Shown: positions 25,443 to 33,935 of the stretch, piece by piece | Position numbering within the stretch: the first letter of the stretch is position 1 | Layout: each line of letters opens with the position of its first letter | Assembly: GCF_025717045.1 (NCBI RefSeq) | Contig: NZ_JAOVZN010000008.1 | Coordinates: 186,270 to 250,269, forward strand | Direction: 5' to 3' | From: Flavobacterium sp. SH_e | GTDB lineage: Bacteria; Bacteroidota; Bacteroidia; Flavobacteriales; Flavobacteriaceae | DNA length: 64,000 nucleotides | Notes under the pieces: model-generated | Told to the model about the DNA's origin: nothing | The model's database searches: none | What the model saw: only the letters and a program-made list of their open reading frames with translations | Translations under genes and position numbers: made by a program

Positions 25443-26213
25443 ATGAATAACGAAAAGCAAAAATTATCTGTTCTGATTATTACGCTTAACGAAGAACAGC
25501 ATATACAATCACTTCTTGAAGATATTGATTTTGCTGATGAAATTATTGTTGTAGATTCTTATAGCACCGATAAAACGGTACGCATTGTGGAGTCTTTTAA
25601 AAACGTAAAATTAATTCAGAATCATTTCGTTGATTACACTTCTCAACGAAATTTTGCTTTGGATCAAGCTAAAAATTCATGGATTCTATTTGTTGATGCC
25701 GATGAAAGATTAATGCCAGAATTAAAATCTGAAATTGTTACTGCTATTAATACTGAAAATAAGGCAAGCGCCTATTTTATCTACCGCATTTTTATGTTCA
25801 AAAAAAGTAGATTGCATTTCAGCGGCTGGCAAACCGATAAAATTTTCAGGCTTTTTAATAAATCAAAGTGCCGATATAATGAAGAAAGAAAGGTTCATGA
25901 AAAACTGATTGTAAATGGCTCTATTTCTACTTTAAAAAACAAAATCATACATTATTCTTATTCTTCGTACAAAGATTATAAATCAAAAATGTATAATTAT
26001 GGAATTCTAAAGGCCAATGAAAAATTCAAACGAGGAGTAAAACCTTATTTTTTATTGCTTTTACTTCATCCTCTATACACTTTCCTGTACCAGTTTATAA
26101 TCCGTTTTGGTTTTCTGGACGGAAGTAAAGGCTTAATAATATGCTATTTAAATGCGTATAGCGTTTTCATTCGCTATAAAGAATTGAGAAGAATTACTTC
26201 TTCCAGAATTTAA
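25443..26213 (+). CDS. GT2 glycosyltransferase, second WaaE-like copy
   Basis: This 256-residue enzyme is a paralogue of the one at 23480-24229: LSVLIITLNEEQHIQS, IIVVDSYSTDKT, FVDADERLM and HFSGWQTDKIFRLF line up in order. The C-terminus (FLDGSKGLIICYLNAYSVFIRYKEL) keeps the hydrophobic helix typical of this group. It lies 19 bp after the GT9 gene, so the two are probably co-transcribed. Its last 20 bp overlap the 3' end of the convergent kinase gene. The substrate is unknown; a step in core oligosaccharide assembly is inferred. Confidence 0.88.
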   Translation: MNNEKQKLSVLIITLNEEQHIQSLLEDIDFADEIIVVDSYSTDKTVRIVESFKNVKLIQNHFVDYTSQRNFALDQAKNSWILFVDADERLMPELKSEIVTAINTENKASAYFIYRIFMFKKSRLHFSGWQTDKIFRLFNKSKCRYNEERKVHEKLIVNGSISTLKNKIIHYSYSSYKDYKSKMYNYGILKANEKFKRGVKPYFLLLLLHPLYTFLYQFIIRFGFLDGSKGLIICYLNAYSVFIRYKELRRITSSRI

Positions 26214-26958
26214 GTTTCTTTTTCAGACGTTTTTTTCGGTAAAATTTCTCTTGAAAATCTGAAGTATATTTCCACAAAGTATCAAAAATCTTCTCTTCAG
26301 ATTCTCCATAAAATTTAGCATATTCGTTACTCATTACAGCTACCATATCCTTTAGCGGAGTTAGTCTGCATAAGTTTTTCATACGCATTTCGAAAGACAT
26401 TGAATCATGAAACTCCATTCTATTCAAATCTACCAGAAAGAAATCATAATCTCCGCTGGCATTTTTTTTTATTAAAGTATTTCCAGGCGAATGATCCAAA
26501 AATTCAATTCCCTTTTCGTGAAGATCAAAACTAAATTTTGTAAACTGCCTTAAAATATTCTCGCGGTCTGGAAATTCCGGTATTTCTACCAATTCTCTAT
26601 AAGTAAGATCGCACTGTAATTGTTCACTTACATAAAAACTTTTCTCTAATCCAATTATCGACGAAAATTCTGCAAAAGCTATAGGTTCTGGAGTTCCAAC
26701 ACCTAATTCCAGCAATTTATTAGCAAACTCAAAAGAACGTTTTGCTTTTGATTTTCTGAAGTATTTATAAGCGATTTTATTGATAAAGTGCGGAACTTTA
26801 AACGATTTAATGTTTATTTTTTTATCGTCTAAATCAAAAAGTTTTATCTGATTGCGCTGGCCAATTACAAAGTCCTCTCCTTTTGTATTGAAAAAACGAA
26901 TATATTCAAGAAGAATATTTTCAAATTTTTCATATCCGCGATTTAATCTTAAAATCAT
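26194..26958 (-). CDS. lipopolysaccharide kinase, Kdo/WaaP family
   Basis: This 254-residue protein has a small protein-kinase-like fold: a lysine region near KSFKVPHF, then FANKLLELGVGTPEPIAF, the catalytic loop GIEFLDHSPGNTLI (Asp and Asn) and a metal-binding Asp in FFLVDLNRM. These are the motifs of the lipopolysaccharide kinase (Kdo/WaaP) family, which phosphorylates the sugar core in the cytoplasm. The ATG at 26958 is chosen from the promoter box TAAATTTG at 26973-26980. Its 3' end overlaps the convergent GT2 gene by 20 bp. Confidence 0.85.
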   Translation of the reverse strand: MILRLNRGYEKFENILLEYIRFFNTKGEDFVIGQRNQIKLFDLDDKKINIKSFKVPHFINKIAYKYFRKSKAKRSFEFANKLLELGVGTPEPIAFAEFSSIIGLEKSFYVSEQLQCDLTYRELVEIPEFPDRENILRQFTKFSFDLHEKGIEFLDHSPGNTLIKKNASGDYDFFLVDLNRMEFHDSMSFEMRMKNLCRLTPLKDMVAVMSNEYAKFYGESEEKIFDTLWKYTSDFQEKFYRKKRLKKKLKFWKK

Positions 26959-26972
26959 AAAAATTGTTTCAG

Positions 26973-26980
26973 CAAATTTA
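26973..26980 (-). promoter_or_regulatory. kinase gene promoter (-7 box)
   Basis: The minus strand reads TAAATTTG, an exact match, 14 bp before the ATG at 26958. Confidence 0.6.
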
Positions 26981-27018
26981 GCTAGTTTTACCAACTAATA
27001 AAAACTATTTCGAAGATA

Positions 27019-27981
27019 ATGCATATTACTCTTATAAGTTTAGACAACTGGGGGCTCAACAAACATATAGCTACTGACTTAGAAAAACAAGGACATACTG
27101 TTCGCCACATTGATTTTAATACTTTCAAATATAAATATCCTTCAATATTTCATAAAGTATATAATGTTGTATTAAAAGCGTTCTTTAAAACAAACTTAAA
27201 GCATCAGCATTACGGAAAAGAAATCATCAAGGAATTAAAGAAAAATGACCAAATTCAAGATGTAATTCTAACTATAAAGGGAGATTTTATAACTCCTAAA
27301 AGCATTTTAGAATTTAAAAATTACACTAAAAAATCGATCGGATTTTTTAATGATAATATTTATCGTTGTCCAAAAATTAAACGAGTTTTGCATTGTTTTG
27401 ATGAAGTTTTTTCGTTCGAAAAAGAAGACTGTACAGAATACAATTTAAAATTTGCATCAAATTGGATTTACAATTCAGAAAATCCAGAAAATATAGATCA
27501 GTTTGAATATGATGTTTTCAATATCAGCTCAATAGATAAAAGGTTGCCAATTTTAAAAAAAATTGCTGCTAATTTAGCTTCACAACATTCAAAATTTAAA
27601 TTCATTGTTTATGATAAAAAACAAAAAGACAATGATAAAAACATTACATACATAAGAAGTCATATGCCTTTAAGTGAAGTGAATGATTACATTAATCGCT
27701 CGAAAGTACTTTTAGACATTAACCGACTTGGTCAAAACGGACTGACTTTTAGAGTTTTTGAAAGTTTAGGTTTAGAAAAAAAGCTTATAACTACAAATGC
27801 GGACATTAAAAACTATGATTTTTATAACCCAAATAACATTTTAGTTATTGACGAAAAAAATCCAATTATACCTGTAGCTTTTTTCGAAAATAAATATGAA
27901 AAAATTCCAGACTCTATTTACAATAAATACACTTTAAAAGGCTGGACTGAGAATGTTATTTTTAATACTTTAAAAGCATAA
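27019..27981 (+). CDS. GT-B-type glycosyltransferase-like protein (CgeB-like)
   Basis: This 320-residue protein has no classical motif. The N-terminal half (MHITLISLDNWGLNKHIATDLEKQGHTV) looks like a Rossmann domain acting on a nucleotide sugar, and the second half (around SEVNDYINRSKVLLDINRLGQNGLTFRVFESLGLEKKLITTN) is like the donor site of GT-B and spore-coat CgeB-like proteins, where FRVFE replaces the usual E-rich motif. The gene is divergent from the kinase gene with 60 bp between them. Its location in the glycan cluster supports a glycosyltransferase role, but the family is uncertain. Confidence 0.65.
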   Translation: MHITLISLDNWGLNKHIATDLEKQGHTVRHIDFNTFKYKYPSIFHKVYNVVLKAFFKTNLKHQHYGKEIIKELKKNDQIQDVILTIKGDFITPKSILEFKNYTKKSIGFFNDNIYRCPKIKRVLHCFDEVFSFEKEDCTEYNLKFASNWIYNSENPENIDQFEYDVFNISSIDKRLPILKKIAANLASQHSKFKFIVYDKKQKDNDKNITYIRSHMPLSEVNDYINRSKVLLDINRLGQNGLTFRVFESLGLEKKLITTNADIKNYDFYNPNNILVIDEKNPIIPVAFFENKYEKIPDSIYNKYTLKGWTENVIFNTLKA

Positions 27982-28022
27982 GACGCACCATTTCTATCTC
28001 AGTAATTTTGGGAGTTTATTGT

Positions 28023-28030
28023 TATCTTTG
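28023..28030 (+). promoter_or_regulatory. tsaC promoter (-7 box)
   Basis: TATCTTTG matches exactly, 21 bp before the ATG at 28052. It lies in the reading frame upstream and supports the shorter start. Confidence 0.65.
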
Positions 28031-28051
28031 TCAAAATTAAAGTTTTTTTTC

Positions 28052-28621
28052 ATGGAAAATATCAATCAGGAAGTTATCAACGCATTCGAAGTAATAAAAG
28101 AAGGCGGTATAATTTTATACCCAACTGACACTGTTTGGGGAATTGGCTGTGATGCTACAAACCCAGATGCTGTTGCTAAAATTTATAAATTAAAACAACG
28201 TGCAGAAACACAAAGCATGATTGTTTTAATGAATGGCGAAAAGATGATTTACAATGTTTTCAAAAACATTCCTGAAGTTGCATGGCAAATCTGGGACTTG
28301 TCAGACAAACCAACGACTTTAATTCTTGATGATGCTCGAAACGTTGCTCCAAATATTATAGCTGCCGACAAATCTTTAGGAGTTAGACTGGTAAAAGAAC
28401 CTTTCTGCTATAAATTAATGGAAAGAATGAAAAAACCTTTGGTTTCAACTTCTGCAAATATTTCAGGTCAGCCCACACCAATTGCCTTCAAAGATATTAG
28501 TCCCGAAATTATTAATGGGGTTGATTACGTAGTAAAATTAAACCAAGACAAAATAAACGGAAAGTCTTCCACAATAATCAAATTAACAAACGATTCGCAG
28601 GTAAAAGTAATCCGTAAATAA
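28052..28621 (+). CDS. tsaC: L-threonylcarbamoyladenylate synthase
   Basis: This 189-residue enzyme makes threonylcarbamoyl-AMP from threonine, bicarbonate and ATP, the first step towards the t6A base in tRNA. It has the YrdC/Sua5 fold with IILYPTDTVWGIGCDA near residue 20, IYKLKQR with the KxR motif, and LVSTSANISGQPTP near residue 138. Length is that of the short, single-domain TsaC form, without a C-terminal Sua5 domain. The ATG is chosen from the promoter box at 28023-28030; it is a single-gene unit. Confidence 0.95.
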   Translation: MENINQEVINAFEVIKEGGIILYPTDTVWGIGCDATNPDAVAKIYKLKQRAETQSMIVLMNGEKMIYNVFKNIPEVAWQIWDLSDKPTTLILDDARNVAPNIIAADKSLGVRLVKEPFCYKLMERMKKPLVSTSANISGQPTPIAFKDISPEIINGVDYVVKLNQDKINGKSSTIIKLTNDSQVKVIRK

Positions 28622-28691
28622 TTATTAATGGTGAATGGTTGATTGTGAATTCACTTTAAATCTAAAAAACTTAGCATCTTAGTTTCTTCAG

Positions 28692-28709
28692 TCCCGATAG
28701 CTATCGGGA
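28692..28709. repeat. 18-bp perfect palindrome
   Basis: TCCCGATAGCTATCGGGA is a perfect palindrome between two convergent genes, preceded by the words ACTTAGCATCTTAG and followed by AACTTAG. I recall the core as a frequent intergenic palindrome in flavobacterial genomes; it may act as a terminator or a dispersed repeat. Confidence 0.6.
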
Positions 28710-28716
28710 TAGCAAC

Positions 28717-29841
28717 TTAGATTGTTTTCAAACTCTCAATTAACCAATCAATATCTTCTTTGGTATTATAATGACTGAATGAAATTCGGAGATTTGGTAA
28801 TTTTAAATCGGTCTCCGAAAGCATTTCGTTTAAAACGTGTGACGGTTTTATACTTCCAGATTGACAGGCACTTCCTCTCGAAACCGCAATTCCTTTCATA
28901 TCTAAACTAAAAAGCAGCATCGAAGTTTTATCTGATGAAAATGGCAGAATAATATTGATAATATTGTAGAAATCATCTTTATTCCCATTAATTCTAAAAT
29001 CAGGAAAATGAATTTCCATTTGCTCAATAAGATAATTTTTGATTCCTAAAATATAAGCTCTTTCTTCATCTAATTTTTCGTAAGAAATAGATAAAGCCTT
29101 TGCCATTCCAGCAATTTGATGAACGGCTTCAGTTCCAGCACGAAGACCTTTTTCTTGTTCGCCTCCAAAAAGTAATGGCTGCAAACCCGAATTTTTTCGA
29201 ACAAAAGCAAATCCGATTCCTTTTGGTCCATGAAACTTATGCGCGCTTGCTAAAATGAAGTCAATTGGAGTCTTTTGAAGATCGATTTCCGTTTTCCCGA
29301 TTGACTGAACTGTATCTGAATGGAATAAAGCATTATATTGCTTGCAAATCAAACTAACACGATCCAGATCTAAAATAGTTCCGGTTTCGTTATTGACGTG
29401 CATTAAACTGACTAATGTTTTCTTCTCATCAGACAATAAATTGGATAAATGCGTTAGATCTAAGCTTCCGTCAGCATTTACATTTACATAATCGACCTGA
29501 ATATTATATTCCTCCTTAAGCGCCCAAACTGTATGCAAAACAGCATGGTGCTCAATTTTTGAAGTGATAATTCTTTCTACTTTTAAATCTTCAACAGCAG
29601 AACGCAAAATCCAGTTATCAGCTTCAGTTCCGCCAGAAGTAAAAATTATTTCCTGAGCAGTGCAATTTAAATGTTTTGCAATGCTTTTTCTAGAAAGTTC
29701 TAAAATCGTTTTACCATTTCGCCCAAAACTATGCGTAGACGAAGGATTTCCATAATCCTCCAGCATAACTTTTGTCATTTCCTGAATTACTTCAGGACGC
29801 ATTGCTGTTGTTGAGGCATTATCAAGATATACTTTTTTCAT
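28717..29841 (-). CDS. cysteine desulfurase, NifS/IscS type
   Basis: This 374-residue PLP enzyme takes sulfur from cysteine for iron-sulfur clusters and thio-modified tRNA. Visible are MKKVYLDNASTTAMRPEV at the start, SSTHSFGR, HNxE-like HVNNETGT, the PLP-binding Lys in SAHKFHGPKGIGF and the catalytic Cys in RGSACQSGS near the C-terminus. Length fits the NifS/IscS group rather than SufS. The ATG at 29841 is preferred because the longer frame crosses a TAACTTTG promoter box at 29847-29854. No iscU gene stands near. Confidence 0.93.
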   Translation of the reverse strand: MKKVYLDNASTTAMRPEVIQEMTKVMLEDYGNPSSTHSFGRNGKTILELSRKSIAKHLNCTAQEIIFTSGGTEADNWILRSAVEDLKVERIITSKIEHHAVLHTVWALKEEYNIQVDYVNVNADGSLDLTHLSNLLSDEKKTLVSLMHVNNETGTILDLDRVSLICKQYNALFHSDTVQSIGKTEIDLQKTPIDFILASAHKFHGPKGIGFAFVRKNSGLQPLLFGGEQEKGLRAGTEAVHQIAGMAKALSISYEKLDEERAYILGIKNYLIEQMEIHFPDFRINGNKDDFYNIINIILPFSSDKTSMLLFSLDMKGIAVSRGSACQSGSIKPSHVLNEMLSETDLKLPNLRISFSHYNTKEDIDWLIESLKTI

Positions 29842-29846
29842 CGCTG

Positions 29847-29854
29847 CAAAGTTA
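29847..29854 (-). promoter_or_regulatory. cysteine desulfurase promoter (-7 box)
   Basis: The minus strand reads TAACTTTG, an exact match only 5 bp from the start codon, so the mRNA may have almost no leader. Confidence 0.6.
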
Positions 29855-29902
29855 CAAAATATCAATTGTGAAAACTTAAACATAATCTGGCATTTTTTTC
29901 AC

Positions 29903-29910
29903 TATTTTTG
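29903..29910 (+). promoter_or_regulatory. lipoprotein gene promoter (-7 box)
   Basis: TATTTTTG matches exactly, 19 bp before the start at 29930. Confidence 0.55.
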
Positions 29911-29929
29911 ACGCAAATAAATTTTTACG

Positions 29930-30925
29930 ATGAAAAAATACGCTGCCCTTTTATTATTTGCCCTTTTTCTAAATGGATGCGATGATGGGGATTTAACTGT
30001 AGACACTATCGATTTTGTAGACGCAGATTCTCAAGCTTGTGATCCGGAAACAAACACTTTAATCTATAAATTAAAAACTCAGGAAGCCCTTTTATTACAA
30101 ATGCCTGAAGGTAAAATTGTTAATGATCCTGGAACTTATTCTTACCCAATCGATTCAAAAGGCACTGGGTCTTATCGTGTTGTTTATAGAGCTTATGATG
30201 GAACTGTAGCAACCGCAAACATTTGTGGCACAATTCCTCCAAGCACACCAAAAGTAACAGAAGAATGGATTGCAACTGATGGAGTAATTGAGATTACAAC
30301 AACTCAAGATGAAAGAGATATTTCAACTAATCCTGATGACGGAAGTAGAATACATGGTTATAATCACACTATTATTTTTAGAAATATAACATTTAATAAA
30401 CCAGCTGGAGATCAAACAGAAGAAAAATTTGATTTTGGAACCTATACAACATCTATTACACCAGCCGATTTAACTTTCAAAACTAATCCAAACGGATCAG
30501 CTTATGAGTGCGATGAAGTTAGTAGAGTCTACAACTATAATAACTCATTTTACATTTCGATTGATGATATAGATCCTACTTTAATTGTCAATACACCAAC
30601 TAATGGTGTGCCACGTACAAGTCTTATAACAGCCACTCAAAATAAAGTATATTATAAAACTGCGAAAGCAGAAACGGGATCGATTACTCCAGCTTTTATT
30701 TGTTCAATAGTGCAGCCGGCTTCTCCAGCGATTGAGGAAACATGGACAGGCCAACTTGGCGTAGCAGGCACAAGTGGAATTATTGAAGTAACTACTACTT
30801 TAACTGGACAAGTTTATGAGCATACTATTGTTCTTAAAAATGTTATTTTAGAAAAAGATAATAGCCATTTCAGATTAGGAAGCAGTTTTATTTTAGGAAA
30901 AATTGATAGAGTTGCAACTAACTAA
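29930..30925 (+). CDS. secreted lipoprotein of unknown function
   Basis: This 331-residue protein has a signal peptide with lipobox (LFLNGC, Cys at residue 17) followed by an acidic CDDGD stretch, which makes it an exported lipoprotein, possibly on the surface. The mature part has two related halves: TEEWIATDGVIEITTTQDE and ETWTGQLGVAGTSGIIEVTTTL both precede a passage YNHTIIFRNITF / YEHTIVLKNVILEK. This suggests two tandem beta-sandwich domains. Several cysteines occur in CDE, CGT and CSI contexts. I do not recognise a family. A very strong hairpin follows at 30969-31032. Confidence 0.75.
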   Translation: MKKYAALLLFALFLNGCDDGDLTVDTIDFVDADSQACDPETNTLIYKLKTQEALLLQMPEGKIVNDPGTYSYPIDSKGTGSYRVVYRAYDGTVATANICGTIPPSTPKVTEEWIATDGVIEITTTQDERDISTNPDDGSRIHGYNHTIIFRNITFNKPAGDQTEEKFDFGTYTTSITPADLTFKTNPNGSAYECDEVSRVYNYNNSFYISIDDIDPTLIVNTPTNGVPRTSLITATQNKVYYKTAKAETGSITPAFICSIVQPASPAIEETWTGQLGVAGTSGIIEVTTTLTGQVYEHTIVLKNVILEKDNSHFRLGSSFILGKIDRVATN

Positions 30926-30968
30926 AATGCACTGATAATCGGGAGAAATCAATAAAAATAATTCTTAC

Positions 30969-31032
30969 AAAAAACGTCTGTTTTTCAAAGCTGATTTTAG
31001 ATCTAAATCAGATGAAAAACAGACGTTTTTTT
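30969..31032. terminator. long bidirectional terminator hairpin
   Basis: A near-continuous hairpin: AACGTCTGTTTTTCA (from 30972) pairs with TGAAAAACAGACGTT (from 31013), and the loop region holds a second near-palindrome around TAGATCTA. Poly-T flanks serve both strands. It separates the lipoprotein gene from the convergent Smr gene. Confidence 0.75.
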
Positions 31033-31035
31033 ATG

Positions 31036-31069
31036 CTTAAATAAAGCGTTTTAATACTTAAATAAAGCG
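31036..31069. repeat. short direct repeat, 13 bp twice
   Basis: CTTAAATAAAGCG occurs at 31036-31048 and again at 31057-31069 (period 21), just after the terminator and before the Smr gene stop. Confidence 0.6.
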
Positions 31070-31072
31070 ATT

Positions 31073-31624
31073 TTATTTATTGCTTTGTCTAATATAAACT
31101 TCGGTTGCACCAAGTCCGTATTTTTGATAATTGGCATCTTGAAAATCGATTCCGTCGTAACGGCCTAATAAAAAATCAAGTTCTGCTTTTAAAATTCCTT
31201 CACCAACACCGTGAATAAAAACGATTTTCGGAATGCGGTTTCTTATCGCAAATTCGATATGCCTTTTCGCCGTTTCGGTTTGCAATGTCAAAATATCGTA
31301 GTTTGACATTCCGCGTTTATTTGGAACCAATTTTTCGATGTGCAAATCAAATTCTGGAACGCCAAAATCACGTTTATCTTTCTTTTCTTTGACAAAACTT
31401 CTCGGTTTTGGCTCCGATTTCTCTTTTGAAACTTCATCTAAATTAATTCTTTTAATAGAATTCATTAAATTACTGGTTTCTTGAACTTTAATCAATTCGT
31501 TGACTAAAAATGTCATCATAAATCCATCTGTAGTTTCTATTAAAACTTCGTTGTTTTTAACCGAAACTACTGTTCCGTTTATGGCTTCATCGAGTACTGA
31601 AACCTTATCTCCTTTTGCCAGCAT
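31073..31624 (-). CDS. Smr domain protein with N-terminal DUF2027-like region
   Basis: This 183-residue cytoplasmic protein has an N-terminal beta-barrel-like stretch (residues 1-48: KGDKVSVLDEAINGTVVSVKNNEV), a charged linker and a C-terminal Smr domain (about 100-180) with the conserved FDLHIEKL and the HGVGEGILK loop. Smr domains, as in the tail of MutS2, are nucleases acting on DNA or RNA. Proteins of this small two-domain type are widespread in Bacteroidota. It is read from the same strand as the small gene at 31626-31799, 1 bp downstream of it. Confidence 0.88.
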   Translation of the reverse strand: MLAKGDKVSVLDEAINGTVVSVKNNEVLIETTDGFMMTFLVNELIKVQETSNLMNSIKRINLDEVSKEKSEPKPRSFVKEKKDKRDFGVPEFDLHIEKLVPNKRGMSNYDILTLQTETAKRHIEFAIRNRIPKIVFIHGVGEGILKAELDFLLGRYDGIDFQDANYQKYGLGATEVYIRQSNK

Positions 31625-31625
31625 C

Positions 31626-31799
31626 CTACTCTTCTTTATCGTTATGTTTACTTGGCGTTTTTGCGCTCAACTGCATCATTCCAAACATGAAAACTACAAT
31701 TGCAATAATCATGATATAGATGTTTTTTTCTTCAGAAACCTGCTCATACAACGCAACCGAAATCGCAAGAATCATTATTAAAATTTTAAAAGCTTTCAT
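31626..31799 (-). CDS. small two-helix membrane protein
   Basis: A reading frame of 57 codons starting with ATG at 31799 ends just before the Smr gene, with one base between its stop and the next ATG. The product has two hydrophobic helices (about residues 5-16 and 26-43; the second carries VVFMFGMMQL) and a charged C-terminal tail ending KHNDKEE. The tight linkage to the Smr gene suggests translational coupling and a real gene. I do not know its function. Confidence 0.6.
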   Translation of the reverse strand: MKAFKILIMILAISVALYEQVSEEKNIYIMIIAIVVFMFGMMQLSAKTPSKHNDKEE

Positions 31800-31905
31800 T
31801 AATTCAAAGTTTAAGATTTCAAAAGTATAAAACTTTCATATAGCACTCCTATTCTACTTCAAACGTTTGTCATATTTTTTTAGTAAAATTGCAAAAAGAT
31901 TCGCC

Positions 31906-32190
31906 ATGAGTTTAGAGAAATATATGATTCCGTGCATGTTCAAAACCATCTTCGGTTTTGACTGTTTAGGATGCGGATTTCAGCGCTCTTTATTCTTACT
32001 TTTTCAGGGTGATTTTTCAGCTGCGTTCAAAATGTATCCAGCCATATATTCTTGTCTTTTACTATTTGTTTTTATCGCTTTTCATTTCCTAGATAAATCT
32101 CGAAATTATAAAAAGCTAATTTGGAGAATGGCGATTATAAATCTGTTTTTTATGATTGGCGGATATTATTTTAAGCACTTTTATTTTTAG
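31906..32190 (+). CDS. DUF2752 family membrane protein
   Basis: This protein of about 94 residues carries the DUF2752 pattern: a helix ending in IPCMFKTIFGFDCLGCGFQRS, where two cysteines in DCLGCG are conserved, followed by two more hydrophobic helices (about residues 45-65 and 72-90). DUF2752 proteins are small membrane proteins of unknown role. The frame is open to 31867, but the ATG at 31906 (MSLEKYMIPC) fits family starts better. The stop codon lies inside the TTTTAGA tandem repeat. Confidence 0.75.
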   Translation: MSLEKYMIPCMFKTIFGFDCLGCGFQRSLFLLFQGDFSAAFKMYPAIYSCLLLFVFIAFHFLDKSRNYKKLIWRMAIINLFFMIGGYYFKHFYF

Positions 32191-32210
32191 ATTTTAGATT
32201 TTAGATTTTC
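32184..32210. repeat. 7-bp tandem repeat TTTTAGA
   Basis: The word TTTTAGA is repeated three times in a row at the end of the DUF2752 gene, including the stop codon, and is followed by TTTTCTAAAAG. It is one of several iterated-word sequences in the intergenic regions of this window. Confidence 0.6.
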
Positions 32211-32250
32211 TAAAAGTCGCTTTGCTCCTTTTGGAATTTCCAAACAACTT

Positions 32251-32952
32251 TTATTTCTTTATCTGATCCAAAATATCATTCATCATCTCGATTTGAACTT
32301 TCTGGATTTCGATTAATTCTTGCTGCTGATGCATAATCAAATGATCAATTTTATCATGAATCAATCTAATCTCTAATTCCGATTTCAGATTGATCATATA
32401 ATCTTTTTTTGCTCGATTACGATCTTTTTCTTCTTGACGATTTTGGCTCATCATAATTACAGGAGCCTGCAAAGCTGCAACACAAGAAAGAATTAAATTT
32501 AAAAGAATAAACGGATAGGGATCAAAACCTTTATTTAGAAAAATGTAAACATTTGAGGCAATCCAAATCGAAATAAAAACAACAAACGAAATAATAAAAG
32601 TCCAGCTTCCTCCAAAATCTGCTACTTTATCTGCCACTTTTTGCCCAAGATTTCGTGGCTCTTCTTCGTCTTCAACAATGCTAACTATCGATTTATCTTC
32701 TTTTAAAGAAGAAATAACATTTTGTTCCATTGCAGAAAGCGCACCAATTTCAGTCGAAAGATAATTCGAAATATATTTTTGACGGTAAACATTTAATTCA
32801 TTTATAGAAATGCAGTCTTCAGAACCAAAATTAGGATATTCCTTTTTAATTAATCCCAAAATAGGGTCATGAACTGCTCTTCCGTATATTTTCTCATTTT
32901 CAGGAAAAGAAATCCCAGAAATGTCACTTTTAAATGTTTGGCTGTTTTTCAT
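32251..32952 (-). CDS. DUF1003 family membrane protein
   Basis: This 233-residue protein has an N-terminal soluble region (1-110), then the DUF1003 core: LGQKVADKVADFGGSWTFIISFVVFISIWIASNV, a second helix with DPYPFILLNLILSCVAALQAPVIMMSQNRQEEKDR, and a long C-terminal helical tail. The family has two membrane helices and a conserved Arg/Asp-rich segment after the second. Its function is not known. The gene converges on DUF2752 and diverges from epsC. Confidence 0.85.
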   Translation of the reverse strand: MKNSQTFKSDISGISFPENEKIYGRAVHDPILGLIKKEYPNFGSEDCISINELNVYRQKYISNYLSTEIGALSAMEQNVISSLKEDKSIVSIVEDEEEPRNLGQKVADKVADFGGSWTFIISFVVFISIWIASNVYIFLNKGFDPYPFILLNLILSCVAALQAPVIMMSQNRQEEKDRNRAKKDYMINLKSELEIRLIHDKIDHLIMHQQQELIEIQKVQIEMMNDILDQIKK

Positions 32953-33142
32953 TTTTGTATATTTTAAAAGCTAATTTACACAATAAACTTCTTAAGAATT
33001 GTATAAAATGGAACAGTTTATAATTCACTTTTTATCACAAATCAGATTTTGTAAAGAAAATTTCTTTAGTTAAATCGTGACTTTATTTCCAAAAAACGCC
33101 TTACTTTTAACGTTCCAAAATTATTCATTCATTTTTACCATT

Positions 33143-33934
33143 GTGACAAAAGACACTATCATACAAAATATAAAGGCTTTAAAGAGCCATTCGAACATAA
33201 ATTACGGCATTAAAACCAAAACAGAAGACTTTACAGAAAAGCTTTTTTACACTCTTTTTGATTCAAATGCTGCTTTAGATGAAAGCATTGATGAGCTTGA
33301 AATTCGCTTTAAAGAAATTGCTGTTTTGGCCTGCAAAAAACCTCAAAATTTATGCGAATCTATTTGGGATCGCTTTTTAGAAAAACTTCCTAGAGTTCTG
33401 GAAAAGTTAAATGAAGATGCCGAATATATTTTAGAGAACGATCCTGCTTCAAACAGCATTGACGAAGTTTATCTAGCTTATCCAGGTTTTTATGCAATCG
33501 CAATTTATAGATTAAGCCACGAATTGTACAATTTAGATTTACTGCTTTTTTCTCGATTAATGAGCGAATATGCGCATAGAATTACTGGAACAGATATTCA
33601 TGCTGGAGCCAAAATCGAATCGCCATTTTTTATCGATCACGCTACTGGAATCGTAATTGGAGAAACTACTGTAATTAAAAAACATGTAAAAATCTATCAA
33701 GGTGTTACGCTGGGTGCACTAAGCGTAAGCAAGGAAATGAAAAATGCCAAAAGACATCCAACGGTAGAAGCCAATGTCTGCATTTATGCGAATGCGACAA
33801 TTTTAGGAGGTGAAACTGTAATTGGAAAAAACAGTGTTGTTGGAGGAAATGCTTGGGTTACCAAATCTATTCCAGAAGATTCTATAGTTTTAAACACCAC
33901 TACAACTGAAGTTAAAATAAAAGAAAAAAAATAA
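33143..33934 (+). CDS. epsC: serine O-acetyltransferase
   Basis: This enzyme of about 263 residues makes O-acetylserine from serine and acetyl-CoA, the substrate of cysteine synthase. It has an N-terminal helical domain and a left-handed beta helix of hexapeptides (HAGAKIESPFFIDHATGIVIGET, VCIYANATILGG) with the catalytic His-Asp region. The GTG at 33143 (VTKDTIIQNIK) was chosen as fitting family starts; a GTG at 33077 would give a longer product. It is 1 bp before cysM, forming a cysteine operon. Confidence 0.9.
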   Translation: MTKDTIIQNIKALKSHSNINYGIKTKTEDFTEKLFYTLFDSNAALDESIDELEIRFKEIAVLACKKPQNLCESIWDRFLEKLPRVLEKLNEDAEYILENDPASNSIDEVYLAYPGFYAIAIYRLSHELYNLDLLLFSRLMSEYAHRITGTDIHAGAKIESPFFIDHATGIVIGETTVIKKHVKIYQGVTLGALSVSKEMKNAKRHPTVEANVCIYANATILGGETVIGKNSVVGGNAWVTKSIPEDSIVLNTTTTEVKIKEKK

Positions 33935-33935
33935 A

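Noticed and set aside
31840..31905. FNR-like site before the DUF2752 gene (GTCA at 31869-31872)
   Set aside because: There is no matching TGAY half-site 4 bp upstream and the spacing to the nearest weak box does not fit.
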